A stretch of DNA of 64,000 nt from Ophiura sarsii (GCA_035610835.1 CM069445.1:37090656-37154655), one strand, 5' to 3'. Shown: positions 33,746 through 45,228, counted from the first letter of the stretch. Notes: generated by a model not told the origin, from the letters alone. Numbers and translations are program-made.

Positions 33746-33952
33746 TCCCCGTTTATAGGAAGTATTACTTTATACATTGCTGAAGACCGAATGGAGAGAC
33801 ATGGTTTTGACAGAACAGTGATGATATACAAAACCTAAATCTGAGTACACTCTAACTCAATTGTTCAAATGTGGGGGCTTGAGAACTGGATTTATCATGC
33901 AGACAAGTATAATTACAAATGTACTCTATGATGTATCTTATTTTGACTGCAG

Positions 33953-34066
33953 AACATGTCGACAGTCTGTCCACCCATAGAGACATTGAGGATTTTTTAG
34001 GGGATGACTTCTGTGTCAAAGATGAATGGCATATAGATGATTAGCCACATATCACTACAGAAATGG
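33953..34066 (+). CDS. RRM gene, exon 17: acidic tail repeat, with in-frame TAG
   Basis: After tttgactgcag, phase 1, the frame reads E-H-V-D-S-L-S-T-H-R-D-I-E-D-F and C-V-K-D-E-W-H-I-D-D, then TAG at 34042-34044. Aligned to exon 16 the TAG replaces a Glu (D-E-P-D-I against D-stop-P-H-I), and the exon continues with related residues to a phase-1 donor (ATGG/gtatgt). So the TAG is either the true end or a mutation from GAG. It is 22 bases before the last junction, too near to trigger nonsense-mediated decay by the usual rule. Confidence 0.72.
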
Positions 34067-34304
34067 GTATGTTTAAATTATTACAGTTATGGGATGAAGT
34101 GTGCTTTACGTCCCAAGTATGCGTATCAATCACATGGTAGAATTATGTGTGCAATGTGAATCATATGATGTACTTTATTCTCTCACAAACTTTATGCATA
34201 CAGGGGAGGGGCCTGAACTGCACTATTTACACCAAACTATATCAGAAGTTTTAAAAAAACCGGAAATGTAACCATAACTATAGTCTATTGGGCCATCACA
34301 CGAG

Positions 34305-34449
34305 ACAGTGACGTAACTGTGTATGCTACCAATTGCAGCACATAACACGCGCGCGGCTACCCAAGGCCCTGGCGTATATACACGAGCGTTGAAAGACGGA
34401 AGATACATACGCGTGCGTGAAAGCTGCACCTCTTAAGTTACGTCACTGT
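34305..34449. repeat. Short inverted-repeat element, 145 bases
   Basis: ACAGTGACGTAAC (34305-34317) is the exact complement of GTTACGTCACTGT (34437-34449). Each end has CRE-like TGACGT. No target duplication identified. Confidence 0.6.
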
Positions 34450-34836
34450 CCAGAGGAAGCCAAATAGAGTAAAGTAAATGTATTTAAAATTTGAACTGCT
34501 GTTATTGGTCAGTTCTAAATAGTAAAGCTTCATTTCATTGTGAGTTGATCATAGCAATCAGAAAGGAGCAACACTAGAACAGATGACTGTACAGCACATA
34601 TCCTCCTGGTCATAAACAGACACATGCTGGTGCTCTAACTATCAGCTCACTGCACATCCTTGAAACTGACAGAATTCTTGTAATCAATCAGGTCCATAAG
34701 GTTGAGTTTATGTAATGCACCCTACATATTACCAGTGTGATTTTAGGTGTTGGGGGGGGGGGGGGAGGTTGACCTTATATTCAGTCAGACATCCTTACAT
34801 AATGCTTTTTTATTTGTGTGTTGATTATTCCCACAG

Positions 34837-34871
34837 AAACATACTTTGCCCAGGATGAGACTTATACATGA
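34837..34871 (+). CDS. RRM gene, exon 18: possible final exon
   Basis: After attcccacag, phase 1 joins exon 17 and gives E-T-Y-F-A-Q-D-E-T-Y-T then TGA (34869-34871). It is coding only if the TAG in exon 17 is read through or absent from other alleles; otherwise it is 3' untranslated sequence. Confidence 0.5.
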
Positions 34872-35510
34872 AATGCTGCATTCTGGTAGACCAATCACAT
34901 GGTAACATATACTACATACTACATTTCTCAGTAGCTGTCTTCTGCACAATCAAGGGCATTACCCACTGTAGTAGTTCCCAATGACGATGATTAATCATAC
35001 GTAACTATCACACCAATGCATACGAAATTGGACAGATCACTACATGCGGTAGGCTACAAATCACCTCAAATCTGCAGTAGACTTCAATCTCAACTTTCCT
35101 TCCAAATCTGTCAAGTAGCCATATAGAAGCAATTCGCTGGTGTAGTGTGTTAGAATATGACTGTTTTCAGGTAAACTTGCCCACGCTATTTGTTACAAAC
35201 CACTGATCACATTGATCATAACACAAAGCCTATGGCAGTATCATAATTCGGAACAGATGTATGGGCACTTGAACCAGCAACCATGAGTTATGAATTAATG
35301 TTTCATCCTCAACTCAAGCAACTAAAAATCACTAAATTACAACCAACAACTACATGTATAAAGTATATATGACTTTATACCATGCAGATATTTGTATGTA
35401 GGGAGTCAGTCATGTAGCATGTTATCCACTGAAATTCATCTACTGACATGTACCCAAGTTGTGTCTAATGATGACTGAACGAATCAAAATAATAAAAAGT
35501 TTGAGAATTT
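34872..35510 (+). other. Likely 3' untranslated region of the RRM gene
   Basis: No ORF of note. AATAAA at 35491-35496 is a possible polyadenylation signal followed by a GT-rich stretch. The true end cannot be set from sequence alone. Confidence 0.4.
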
Positions 35511-35760
35511 TGGTGCGTTGCCATGACAGGAAAATGTCAAATGCATTAACTCAAATCAAACCATATAAAAGGAGACGATTGTAGAGAACTTGCAAGGTCT
35601 GTATGTAACTTTCCCATCCAAAGCAAAGTATGTTTAGGTTGTAACTGGTATTCTCAAAATTAATGAGTTCGGCTAGAAAATACACTCCAAATCTGTTTTT
35701 ATATATTTTAATGACTTTTGGTCCTATATTAAATATGACCAAAGATAAGAATATCTTTGA

Positions 35761-36161
35761 GCGTGTTTCTACTGGGGAACATACCGTTAGTTACTGGTAA
35801 GTTTGCCCAGTAGAAACAGCCAGATACCGTTCAGATTAGAATTGGTATTTTTTGTAACTGAAAAACCTTCACAAGCCAGGTTTGGTACCGGTAAGAAACG
35901 GCAAGTTTCCCAGTAGAAACAGCTAGCCGATTAATCTTACCATTTTGTTCTGTGAACCATGTCACGCTGGATTGTACACATTGTGAGGCAATCTATTTTC
36001 AGGTGGGACAGCATTGTTTGGTATGACAAAAAGGCAAATGTGGTGGCCCATCTACTAGGATCAATAAACTTAGCGATACTTTTCGCGAGTAGAAACAGGG
36101 GGACTAAAAACTTACCGTTTAATCTTACCGTTATCTTTGCAGTGCCCCAGTAGAAACACGC
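35761..36161. mobile_element. Inverted-repeat element with 7-base target duplication
   Basis: TCTTTGA is present at 35754-35760 and 36162-36168. The ends GCGTGTTTCTACTGGGG and CCCCAGTAGAAACACGC are exact complements. The word CAGTAGAAACAGC recurs inside (35809, 35912). No ORF for a transposase. Confidence 0.8.
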
Positions 36162-36550
36162 TCTTTGAGAAAGATAAATTACATGAAAGTATTGGTTTTA
36201 AAATAAAACCTATTTTATTTTTACAAATATATAGCCTTATGTGATAGAAATGGCCGGCTGACAACAAAATAACAAAATATGAGGACGCTAATGAAACAAA
36301 CTTCTTTTATAAATGATTGTTTTATCTCATATCTTGTTAAAATGAAAAATGTGTATTCATATATTCAAAATCAAAAGGCAAGTCATATTGCTCTATTATT
36401 ATATATTTTGATCAACCATTTGTAAATATGTGACAAAATATTTCTTAATCATTTCATTCTAACCACGTTCATCTTATTGACCCTAACTCTACCCCCCATT
36501 TTTTCAGAATTTTTTCTTCAACGTGGAAAATCGATCAAAATATCCCCCCG

Positions 36551-36622
36551 ATCCACCCGGGATTTGATCCAGGGACCTCTTGCACCAGAGGCGAAGAATT
36601 CCCCACTACACCACGGCTGCCA
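36551..36622 (-). repeat. tRNA-like SINE head
   Basis: Minus strand: GCAGCCGTGGTGTAGTGGGG (A-box region), a 5-base anticodon-like stem CCTCT with AGAGG, and CTGGATCAAATCCCGGG (B-box). The acceptor stem does not close. Confidence 0.55.
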
Positions 36623-36863
36623 AGGCTAGTTGCGCAGTATTTTGCGCAAACGGTATGGGCTGGGTCCATTTTGTCATCAAAAAACTTCCACGCCGGGTGG
36701 TACCAACGTGCCCAGTCGTGATATTTTGGGATATATGGTAGGGTTGGGGTTAAAATGTCAGGCTGCTCAAATGTTGTTGGCCGTAACACAAAGTAACCTG
36801 TAAGCATGTTTCCACAAAATCCATAGTGACATATAGCACTGGATCAGACATTTTATTTTCACA

Positions 36864-37063
36864 TATAGTTCAATCCGTTCCAAATTGGCAAGAAATATTC
36901 AGTTTTTATCTATCTGCGCGCAAAAGTAATCCAAGCGCAAAAGTAATGACACTACGATATTGCACGCCATATTGCGCTATGCCAGCATTTAACGCGCGAC
37001 GCTCTCCTGAATTCATTCGCTGCTGTAAACAGGTGTTGCCAATTTGGAATTGACTGAACTATA
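36864..37063. mobile_element. Fold-back element, 200 bases
   Basis: TATAGTTCAATCCGTTCCAA at the left pairs with the complement of TTGGAATTGACTGAACTATA at the right, and AATTGGCAA continues the arm. A lone arm of the same family lies near 20930. Confidence 0.65.
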
Positions 37064-37643
37064 GTGACATACATCTTATAATTTCATAATTCATGGAAAT
37101 TGTACAATCCATGTCCCTGTTCCAATTTAATTATGTAATAATTTACAATGCTTAAATGTACAATAACTGTTTATTTACAACTCACATGCATAATTTGCTA
37201 GAGACCTTCCGTGTTTGGGATTAGCGGCCATCTTAGAGGGTATGTAGTAAACTGTATTCAATCTGTTCATAGCAAGGTCAATCAAGTCAATATTATTGCC
37301 GATTAACTAACTATTAGCCCTTCGGGGTCATTCACCAGATTGAATCGAACGGAGAGATATGGGGGTTGGAATGGTGTTGCAAACCCTGTTGTGATACCTC
37401 CAAGATCGCGGCTTATCCCAAACACGGAAGGTCTGTATACATTCATAAGTGTATCATTCATGAATTTACAGGGTTCGTACGGGTCCTTGAAAACCTTGAA
37501 AGTCCTGGAATTTTACTTTTTCATTTTTAAGGCCTGGAAAGTCCTTAAATTCCGAAAAAGTCCTTGAAAGTCCTGAAATTTCAAAATTTGCTCCCCCATA
37601 AAAGTATCTCTGATTTATTAATATTATATTTTTAACCAAAATG

Positions 37644-38216
37644 AATAAAACGGACCTTTTCCAATTCGTTTTTTATTCTTTTGATGACATTTTCATACTA
37701 TCATTTATCAATACAAAGGTCAATAAATGATTCATTTCACCATTTTGGCGCCCGTTGCTTTCCTAGCCTGTTTAGTGGTGCATGTAACTCTTGTACCGTT
37801 TCATATAGATTTCGGCTCCTTGTTGACATCTATATTCTGTCCTCCATTTCTATTACAAAAGGCTGACCTCTCTGGTATCTTCAAAGAATAAAACGGACCT
37901 TTTCCAATTCGTTTTTTATTTTTTTGATGACATTTTCATACTATCATTTATCAATACAAAGGTCAATAAATTATTCATTTCACCATTTTGGCGCCCGTTG
38001 TTTTCCTAGCCTGTTTAGCGTTGCATGTTACTCTTGTACCGTTTCATATAGATTTCGGCTCCTTGTTGACCTCTATATTCTGTCCATTTCTATTACAAAA
38101 GGCTGACCTCTCTGGTATCTACAAAGAATAAAACGGACCTTTTCCAATGCGTTTTTTATTTTTTTGATGACATTTTCATACTATCATTTATCAATACAAA
38201 GGTCAATAAATTATTC
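37644..38216 (+). repeat. Tandem repeat, 2.4 units of 240-243 bases
   Basis: Units start AATAAAACGGACCTTTTCCA at 37644, 37887 and 38127 and are nearly identical. The third is cut off at about 38216. It lies wholly within the element 37469-38506. Confidence 0.85.
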
Positions 38217-38249
38217 ATTGTGGGTGTAAATGAGTTGAAATGGTATTTT

Positions 38250-38350
38250 ATAAAAACGGCCCCTGGTTCCACCGAAACGGCCCCTGGTTCATGACAAAAC
38301 CCAGTGAACCAGGGGCCGTTTTTTTTCTAAAAGTGGCCCCTGGTCCTGTG
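38250..38350. repeat. GGCCCCTGGTTC repeats and hairpin
   Basis: ACGGCCCCTGGTTC occurs twice forward (38257, 38276), once inverted (GAACCAGGGGCCGT at about 38307) and a further GGCCCCTGGTCC follows. The forward and inverted copies form a stable hairpin. Confidence 0.65.
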
Positions 38351-38577
38351 GTCCTTATTTCCTAGCCTGATGCAGAGGCGTTAAATGCCCCAATATGGTT
38401 TTGAAGTAGGCAAATAGTATGATTGTTTAAAAATTGGTTGGTACATTTCCTGGAAAGTCCTGGAAAAGTCCTTGAATTTTTTTGCTCAGAAAGTGTACGA
38501 ACCCTGATTTACTGGTTTTGAAAAAGTATGCAACCAGGATAGGTGGCTATGTGATGCGGATCGGTGTTACAATACAT

Positions 38578-38839
38578 CAGGCCCGTAAGACACTTTTTTC
38601 AAATGGGGGGCGTTTTCAAAAATCAAAAACTTGTGAGTCAAATTTTCGAATTTGCACCTATTTTTTACACGATTGAGGTACATTTTGGCTCTAAACAAGC
38701 TTGTAGCAAAGAATATTGCATTTTGGGAAGACAAATGCGCGCATAGCGCGCGAAATTTTTTCATCTATGTACACATTTTCCGGGAAGATTTTCAAAGGGG
38801 GGGCGATCGCAACCGTCGCCCCCCCATCTGACGGGCCTG
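38578..38839. mobile_element. MITE, 262 bases, 5-base target duplication TACAT
   Basis: CAGGCCCGT and ACGGGCCTG are exact complementary ends, flanked by TACAT at 38573-38577 and 38840-38844. A GGGGGGCG word near the left and its partner near the right (GGGGGGGCGATCG and CGTCGCCCCCCC) form the arms. Confidence 0.8.
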
Positions 38840-39127
38840 TACATCACTATAAGATGCAACCGTATGTACCGTAACTCTATTTATTTGGCAGCAGTCGAGA
38901 CCAATGTTGGACACCATCATGTTGCTTGTTAACTTTTATAGATACTGTTTACAAAATCATTGTTTATGCAGCCAAGGAGTTCAAGATCGTCAAAAGCCAT
39001 TTTTTCCAAGGAGTTCAAGATTGTCAAAAGCCATTTGTTCAAAGGTGGTTATATAATCAGTGGAGATATGTGAACACTTCCTTGAGCAATATGAGATTGT
39101 GACAATATTAAAAGCTCCATTGCTGTA

Positions 39128-39373
39128 TAAGGATATATTTAAAAAATCTTTTGTCTCAAAGCTCTTCAGTTTTTCAAAACCCAATGCTGAATGCGGGTTT
39201 TTTTAAGGTTTTTTTATTTTTTTTAATAAATATAGAATATCGAAATCCTTGTAAAAGTGACCTTTTGTATTTAAAATGTTGTGATCAATGAAAATCTGAA
39301 AAATCGGTGAAAGTTTAAAAAAAATTCTATTCAATTAACTAACGCGGGACCTTTGAGACAAAAGATTTTTTAA
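39128..39373 (+). mobile_element. Small MITE family, copy 1
   Basis: Ends TTTAAAAAATCTTTTGTCTC and CTTTGAGACAAAAGATTTTTTAA. The body (TCCTTGTAAAAGTGACC, TGTGATCAATGAAAATCTG, AAAATCGGTGAAA) is repeated almost exactly at 59696-59999 in the same orientation. Confidence 0.8.
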
Positions 39374-39575
39374 CAAAGCTTAACAATTGATCATAAAAAA
39401 GAATATCTCTCCGATTTGTTCATTATTTGTTGTTTTCATTCATTTTTTGATAATCCTTCCCTCAATTTTGTATTCACGTGTAAATAATAAATTTTATGTT
39501 TTAGAAATAAATTACCAATCAATTTATTGATTGTTTTGTGTGAACTTATTTTAATTATAGATTAAAACTCTCTTA

Positions 39576-39960
39576 GGAGTGTTCATAAATACTTTGGTGG
39601 GCGGGGTTGGACATTTTTGAGCCTCTGACATTTTTTTTTATTGATCACCCCAAACACCGTAAAAGAAATTTGTGATCCCCCCTTTTATAGTTATTTTTTC
39701 TTGATTCCCCCCCCCCCCCCCCCCCCCCCTCCCCACTGTATGTCTAGGTTACCGAGCATTATTCGATTCGACCGCGCACAATGTAATTGTAAAAATGTGG
39801 GCTATTTTGTGTGCCCCTTTTTTGGTGTGTGCGAAGTGCAAAATATGTGGATTTTTTCCCAAATTTTTCGTGTGATCTCCCCTTTTGGGGACATTTTTTT
39901 CCTGATCCCACTCCATTTTTTGGAATCCCCCCACCTAACAAGTTATTCTTGAACACTACC
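39576..39960. mobile_element. Probable Harbinger-like MITE, TTA target
   Basis: TTA is present at 39573-39575 and 39961-39963. Ends GGAGTGTTCATAAATAC and the complement GGTAGTGTTCAAGAATAAC match with one gap. A C run fills part of the interior (39710-39729). Confidence 0.6.
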
Positions 39961-40155
39961 TTATCTCATTTCAATTTAGCATATTTTATACTTTGTTCAG
40001 TATGGTACGAATTGACATTTTAGTTCTAAGCATGTACGCAAAATCAGTCCCACAAACATGAATGAAGTTTCCATGGACAATTTGGGTGATTCTGTACACC
40101 AGATATGTGTGCATTTTAAAATTAATCTCACAATTACAAAGTATGCCTCGCAACT

Positions 40156-40939
40156 AAAGGGTAAAAAAAGGTAAGTCCCCCCTAACATTTGGTCACATTT
40201 GTTTGCATAACTCTACACACAATAAGACGTTTTGAGAGATTGAAACACTTCTGAAAAGCAAAAACACTTGGCTAGAAAGTTTTTTACATTTCAATATCAT
40301 TATTACTTTTCCCAAAATAGTCACATTTCCCCAAAATTATGTTTTAAAAAGTGGCACTTCAAGATTCTATATGAGTTTGTGTGAATAAATCCACACACAA
40401 TTAGGCGTTTTGAGAGATTAAAACATTTACGAAAAGGAAAAACCCTTGGCTACTCACACAAAGTTTCCCTTTTCAATACCATGTTTTACTTTTCCAAAAC
40501 AGTCACATTTCCCTAAACTGAAGTTTTTTTCCGAAAACTGGCACTTTTCAAAGATACAGGGAAGTTATTGACGTGAATGGTGGACATTATTGGCTAGTCG
40601 TGCATGGACTAAAATGATTTTATTCATAATTTCCAATAAGGATCAGCTAAAGAAAGAAAAAACTTTCTTTTAATTGAAAATAAAGACAATTGAAATTAAT
40701 TTAAACAGCACTGGAGGCATTTTTGTAACTTTCTTGCATAAGATTTTGAAAAGTGCCACTTTTTCTGAAAACTTCATTTTGGGGAAATGCGACTATGTTG
40801 GGAAAAGTAATAATGATATTGAAATGGGGAAACTTTCTATGGGCAGCTAAGTGTTTTTTCTTTTCGTAAGTGTTTCAATCTCTCAAAACGTTTTATTGTG
40901 TGTAGGGGGGGGGGGGGCTTACTCTTTTTTACCCCTTTA
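40156..40939. mobile_element. Fold-back element, family 1, second copy
   Basis: Left AAAGGGTAAAAAAAGGTAAG and right CTTACTCTTTTTTACCCCTTT pair. The arms carry the same words as 1387-2258: CATAACTCTACACACAATAA, AGTCACATTTCCCCAAAA, AAGTGGCACTT and their complements. Diverged from copy 1 by perhaps a quarter. Confidence 0.75.
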
Positions 40940-41159
40940 TCTCTCATCATGCACTTCATTCTCTTGAGGGGTGTGGGCCCTCAGCATAGCCTCCGTAAAA
41001 CTGCTGTAACTCCTTCATTATTCATTTAATCTATATTAAAGTTAAAGTATACATGTTCTTGCAGAAAAGGGTTTAATGAATCCAACCATGATCATAAAAT
41101 TGACAATTTTGATTTTTTTTAATAAAAAACATGTTTTTTTTACCCATTTTAGGTTTGGA

Positions 41160-41640
41160 AAAGATGAACTTCTTTTTTCTTTTCTAATTGACTTTCTGAG
41201 TCTGCCTTGTTCCCCTGTTCCCCTACCCATATTTTTATTTCTAAATTGACTTTTTAAAATAGTATTCCTCAGTTCCCCTGTTCCCGACCCATTTTTCTTT
41301 TTTTCTTTAACTAAATTGACTTTCTGAGTCTTTGCCTTGTTCCCCTAGACAAGTTCCACCAGTCCCCGAAGTGTCGTCCCGCACCCGCTGAACTAATATA
41401 CCCAGAATGCATAGCGCGGTCCTCCAACAGCAAACGCAGTGGAGCGTATTGTACGACTGGAGGATAAAGTCTATTGTTCCCCTGTTCCCCGACCCATATC
41501 TATTAAAAAAAATTTTCTTCTTTCTTTCTAAATTCACTTTTTGGAATAGTGTTCCCCTGTTCCCCGATCCATATCTATTTTCTATTTCTAAATTAACTTT
41601 TGAAATAGTGTTCCTGTGTTCCCCCTGTTCCCCGATACAT
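41160..41640 (+). repeat. Minisatellite, about 60-70 base units
   Basis: Units share TTTCTAAATTGACTTT and GTTCCCCTGTTCCCCGACCC and recur about five times. An unrelated block (about 41345-41470) sits between units three and four. Confidence 0.7.
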
Positions 41641-42395
41641 TTTTATTTCTTATTTTATTTTATAAAATCTATTTTTATTTTATTTTATTTTTTATTTGTA
41701 AATTTTTAAATTTTTTTTTACTAATTCTTTCCTTGTTCCTGGGAGGTAAAAAATATTCATTTTGTCTGTTTTGTCAACCTCAAATCGGGCATTATATTTA
41801 GAACGGCAAAAAAATATTCATTTTGTCAACCTCAGATCAGGCATATGCAACTGAATGACCTCAAGTGACCTTGTTGTACCACAGGCTATGATTAACTAGA
41901 TTAACGACAGCTCGTGCTCGGATCAATTTTTTTTTAAATTTTCAGCTGAACTTATTAATCCCTAAATTTGCAGGTAGCGGACGAAGTGTTTTTTTGCGTA
42001 TTGAACATGAAAAACAGACATGTTCGGAAATGCAATAATAGTGAATTGAACACACACATGACCAATATAGTATACAGGAAGTGGTGCTGCGCGCTGACTT
42101 ATGGGGAGTTCTGTGGGTTACGCTCAGATAATGCCGGATATGAGGCAGCCGGGCAGATTGCGGGAGAATTGAAAAGTACTAAAATAGTAGTAGTATGGGT
42201 CCATTGTAAATATTAAACCATAGATCGTCAATGATTAAACTCATTCGGGTACAATGAAAAACAAAATCTATGCGGGCCAGTATAACATCTTTTTATAGTG
42301 GGTTTGAATAAAATTAAACCAAAATCCTATCGTGCAATCACTCGTTGCAGACCTTCAGACCATGTTTAGACTATTCATTTACTATTTAGGGAAAC
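41640..42395. other. Low-complexity and unassigned sequence
   Basis: T-rich tract 41640-41720; two tandem copies of AAAAAATATTCATTTTGTC with CAACCTCA (about 41748-41835). The ORF at 41968-42216 shows no domain. Confidence 0.5.
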
Positions 42396-42404
42396 AGGGC
42401 CGGG

Positions 42405-42570
42405 CGGCTAAGTAATTTTTTTCGTATAATTATGATCCTAGTGAAATCAGTTGATTTGTTCAAAAAATCATTTTATTCAGTGAATTTTGCTTTATTCCGT
42501 ATTAAAACGGAATAAAGTGAATTTCACTAGTATAGCTATAGGATCATGTACGAAACAAATAATCGCCGGG
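42405..42570. repeat. Fold-back with an inner perfect hairpin
   Basis: TTTCGTATAATTATGATCCTAG near 42420 pairs with the complement of a matching stretch ending near 42563. The centre holds TTTATTCCGT and ACGGAATAAA around a four-base loop (about 42491-42514). GTGAATTTCACT is a further palindrome. Confidence 0.6.
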
Positions 42571-42639
42571 TGACCCAATGATTTTTACCGGGAAGGTGCA
42601 TTTATTTTTAGCTATGGGCAAATGGGCACTGTAACTTAT

Positions 42640-42960
42640 GTTCTAAAATTAGAGCCATTGCAGTTATGCAACTCAAACTTTGGAATGTGACAATTTTAAG
42701 GATGACCTTTCATGTAAAATAGAAAACATCAAGTTGAAAATCGGGCCAGAAAGTGGAAAGAGTGGAAATTCACTCGAAAAGGAAGGGAATGAAACGCAGG
42801 ATAACCCGTTTTAGAGTGGAATATCCACTTTAAAATGAGTGTGAAAGTTAATTTTTCACTCTCAATAGAGTGGAACATTGTCATAATCCCCTTTTACTCC
42901 CAGTGTTTTTCCACTCAAAAACGTGTTTAACTCCTTGAAAGAGTGGAAAACCACCCTTTA
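42640..42960. repeat. Relative of the 11.1-kb element and AGAGTGGA repeats
   Basis: 42640-42745 is an inverted match to 11082-11175 (AACTCAAACTTTGGAA, AAGGATGACCTTTCATGTA). The following 200 bases repeat AGAGTGGAA and its complement TTCCACTC several times, forming possible hairpins. Confidence 0.55.
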
Positions 42961-43600
42961 ATTGGAAGCCGCTTCAAACATAAATTAAATCAGAATAAAG
43001 ACATGGTAAAAATTCAAACGTTGTGTTAGGCTATCGGTAATGAATTCAAAGTTTCCTGTTGGAGGTTTTGAAAACCTGACGAGGTCGCTATTCATTATTC
43101 ATTATTTAGCATTATTCATTATTTAGCATTACATTAAGATTTGCCGTAATTCAACTAATATGAGTTCCAATGAGGAATATAAAAATGTTAAATTACAGAG
43201 TGTTCCTCTCCGAGTTTCACTCAGTAAGTTGTGGGTAATGGCACTGGGTGTTTCGGGACTCGTGTGTTTTGCCAGTAGTCTATTGTTCATGATAGCTATA
43301 TCACATGAAAGAACATTAGAATATTACAATTTGAAATAAACAAAATAATAACAAACACTTTAGTCAATTCATTTTCTTGAACATGAATAGGCTATACTAC
43401 CGGTACATAAAATACCATAGGCCTACCATATATACTACAAATCGATGATGTTGGCAAAATCCCCTATACAGTTAAAATTCAATAATATAGGCCTGTATGA
43501 AAATTCGTCGCTGTTCATATAACGACATAATATCATACAAAAAACATAATTTTGTTTGAAAATGTTCCAATTTTTTGAAGACTCATTTTTAGGACTAGGG

Positions 43601-43920
43601 CCTACATCAAAATATCACTATGCATTGAGTTATTAATGTTCTTTGACAATTTAACAGTCACTAGTGGGACGGCCGTTCGAACGGGCTCCTGCTAGTAAGG
43701 GACGCACCATTATATATCCAGGGGGCGGGGGGGGGGGGGGTGGTGGAAGTTTTGGCCTACATCAAAATGTCACTATGCATTGAGTTATTAATGTTCTTTG
43801 ACAATTTAACAGTCACTAGTGGGACGGCCGTTCGAACGGGCTCCTGCTAGTAAGGGACGCACCATTATATATCCAGGGGGCGGGGGGGGGGGGGGGGGGG
43901 GGGGGGGTGGGTGGAAGTTT
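43601..43920 (+). repeat. Tandem duplication of 155 bases ending in G runs
   Basis: CCTACATCAAAATATCACTA at 43601 recurs at 43756. Both units contain GGGACGGCCGTTCGAACGGG (a 16-base palindrome-like core) and end in GGGGCGGGGG runs, the second much longer (about 43880-43908). Confidence 0.85.
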
Positions 43921-44562
43921 TCAACAACAAGTCCCCCCCCCCCCCCGAAATATTGGGGGGAATTCCCCTTGGCCACCTAAAAGAAGGAGATAAACAAAAT
44001 TCCCCCTTTGCAACCAAAAAAGAAAGAAAAGAAAAACAGTATTAAAACCCCAAAGATACCATATTAACCATTGCCGAGTTTTTACTGAGTGGTGGACGTG
44101 GGTAAGGGAGCAAACAACTAATTCACTCCCCATAGGCTTTACACGCAAATGCCAGCCTATAAAACCGCTTTCTTTTAAAAATCCGTGGATCAATTTTTAT
44201 CAATTTTGCAATCGTATGCCATCAACGCCATTTTATAACATATCTGAATATCAAGGCAAGTTTACCTATTACATTTTTCAGTAAATGCCGCTGAATCGGG
44301 ACGAATTAATTTCATCACCTAATTTCCAGTCCTCAGGCTGGGATGCACAGTGGCGGTAAATCGGTGGATAAAATTATAATAAAGCTCAAATCATCCCGGG
44401 TGTTTTTTTGTGTGCGCCCTTTAAGAACGCACGTTTGTTCAAAATCATATAAATCTTATACCATTGTTTTCAGTGTTAAATTTAAGGTATAAATACAAAA
44501 TCTTATAGAATTTTAATATTCCGTCTTGGAGATATGGTCATTTGAAACGGCGTATCGCCATA

Positions 44563-45228
44563 CAGGGTGAGTCAAAAAGACTGCAATAGTGGAAAGAAGC
44601 CATTTTGTTTTCAAAACCAAAATGAATTTTAAAACTTTTTAAACGTTGCAAGAATGATGTATTTAATCCTAACTTTGTGTGAAAAAAAGAAGTCGATCGC
44701 ATTTTCCGTTTGTCTTTGGTGAACATTTTGACCAGTGCACCCATTTTACACGTTTGTCCACGAGATACCCAAAATATGCATCAGATCTCAAAATGTGTCT
44801 CTCATTCAAATTTGGAAACTTGGGTTCATTTGTGATGTTATTGGAATTTGATGCATCCTTTCTTGTTTACATGTGAGTTAGCATAATCAATTATAATCGT
44901 ACCCATGCAATGAAAGCGTATAATGTTCTAAATTTTAATAAAAAACTGAAATTTTCCTTTTTTTTTGTTGGCGGGATATTCAAATATGAAAATGCAATGT
45001 GTGCCATTTCAAATGAAAATCACTGTGCTCGTGGACAAACAGGTAAATTTGGTTGTGCAGCAAAGAGGGTCACCAAATAAAAACGAAAAATGTGATCGAC
45101 TTCATTTTTTCACACAAAGTTAGGATTAAATACAGCATTCTTGCAACGTTTAAAAAGTTTTAAAATTCATTTTGGTTTGAAAACAAAATGGCTTCTTTCC
45201 ACTATTGCAGTCTTTTTGACTCACCCTG
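44563..45228. mobile_element. Mariner-like MITE, 666 bases, arms of about 160 bases
   Basis: TA flanks (44561-44562, 45229-45230). Ends CAGGGTGAGTCAAAAAGACT and the complement. Arms pair through CATTTTGTTTTCAAAACCAA and TAATCCTAACTTTGTGTGAA with few mismatches to about 44720 and 45070. No transposase. Confidence 0.88.

Larger units (their letters stand above)
2432..34871 (+). other. Gene model: multi-RRM RNA-binding protein, 18 exons
   Basis: Exons: 2432-2524, 6576-6839, 7423-7677, 8697-8957, 11530-11793, 13326-13583, 18487-18753, 19918-19989, 23355-23471, 25049-25093, 25587-25628, 26507-26590, 27602-27904, 28531-28755, 32196-32265, 32806-32928, 33953-34066, 34837-34871. All borders are AG/GT. 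Exons 1-14 are multiples of 3 in phase 0; from exon 15 the junctions are phase 1. Joined, they read 944 codons to the TAG at 34042 and would read 963 codons to the TGA at 34869 if that TAG were not used. The protein has eight RRM-like units, a basic charged linker and an acidic tail, so RNA binding is the likely role. I do not recognise an orthologue; the C-type units look somewhat like the degenerate RRMs of PARP10/14-like proteins. The first coding exon, promoter and ATG were not found and may lie upstream of the window. Confidence 0.78.
37469..38506. mobile_element. Inverted-repeat transposon carrying a 240-base tandem repeat
   Basis: Ends CAGGGTTCGTAC and GTACGAACCCTG, flanked by ATTTA (37464-37468, 38507-38511). 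Next to each end are repeated words of the type AAAGTCCTGGAA and AAGTCCTTGAA. No transposase. A 5-base duplication is likely but could be chance. Confidence 0.75.
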
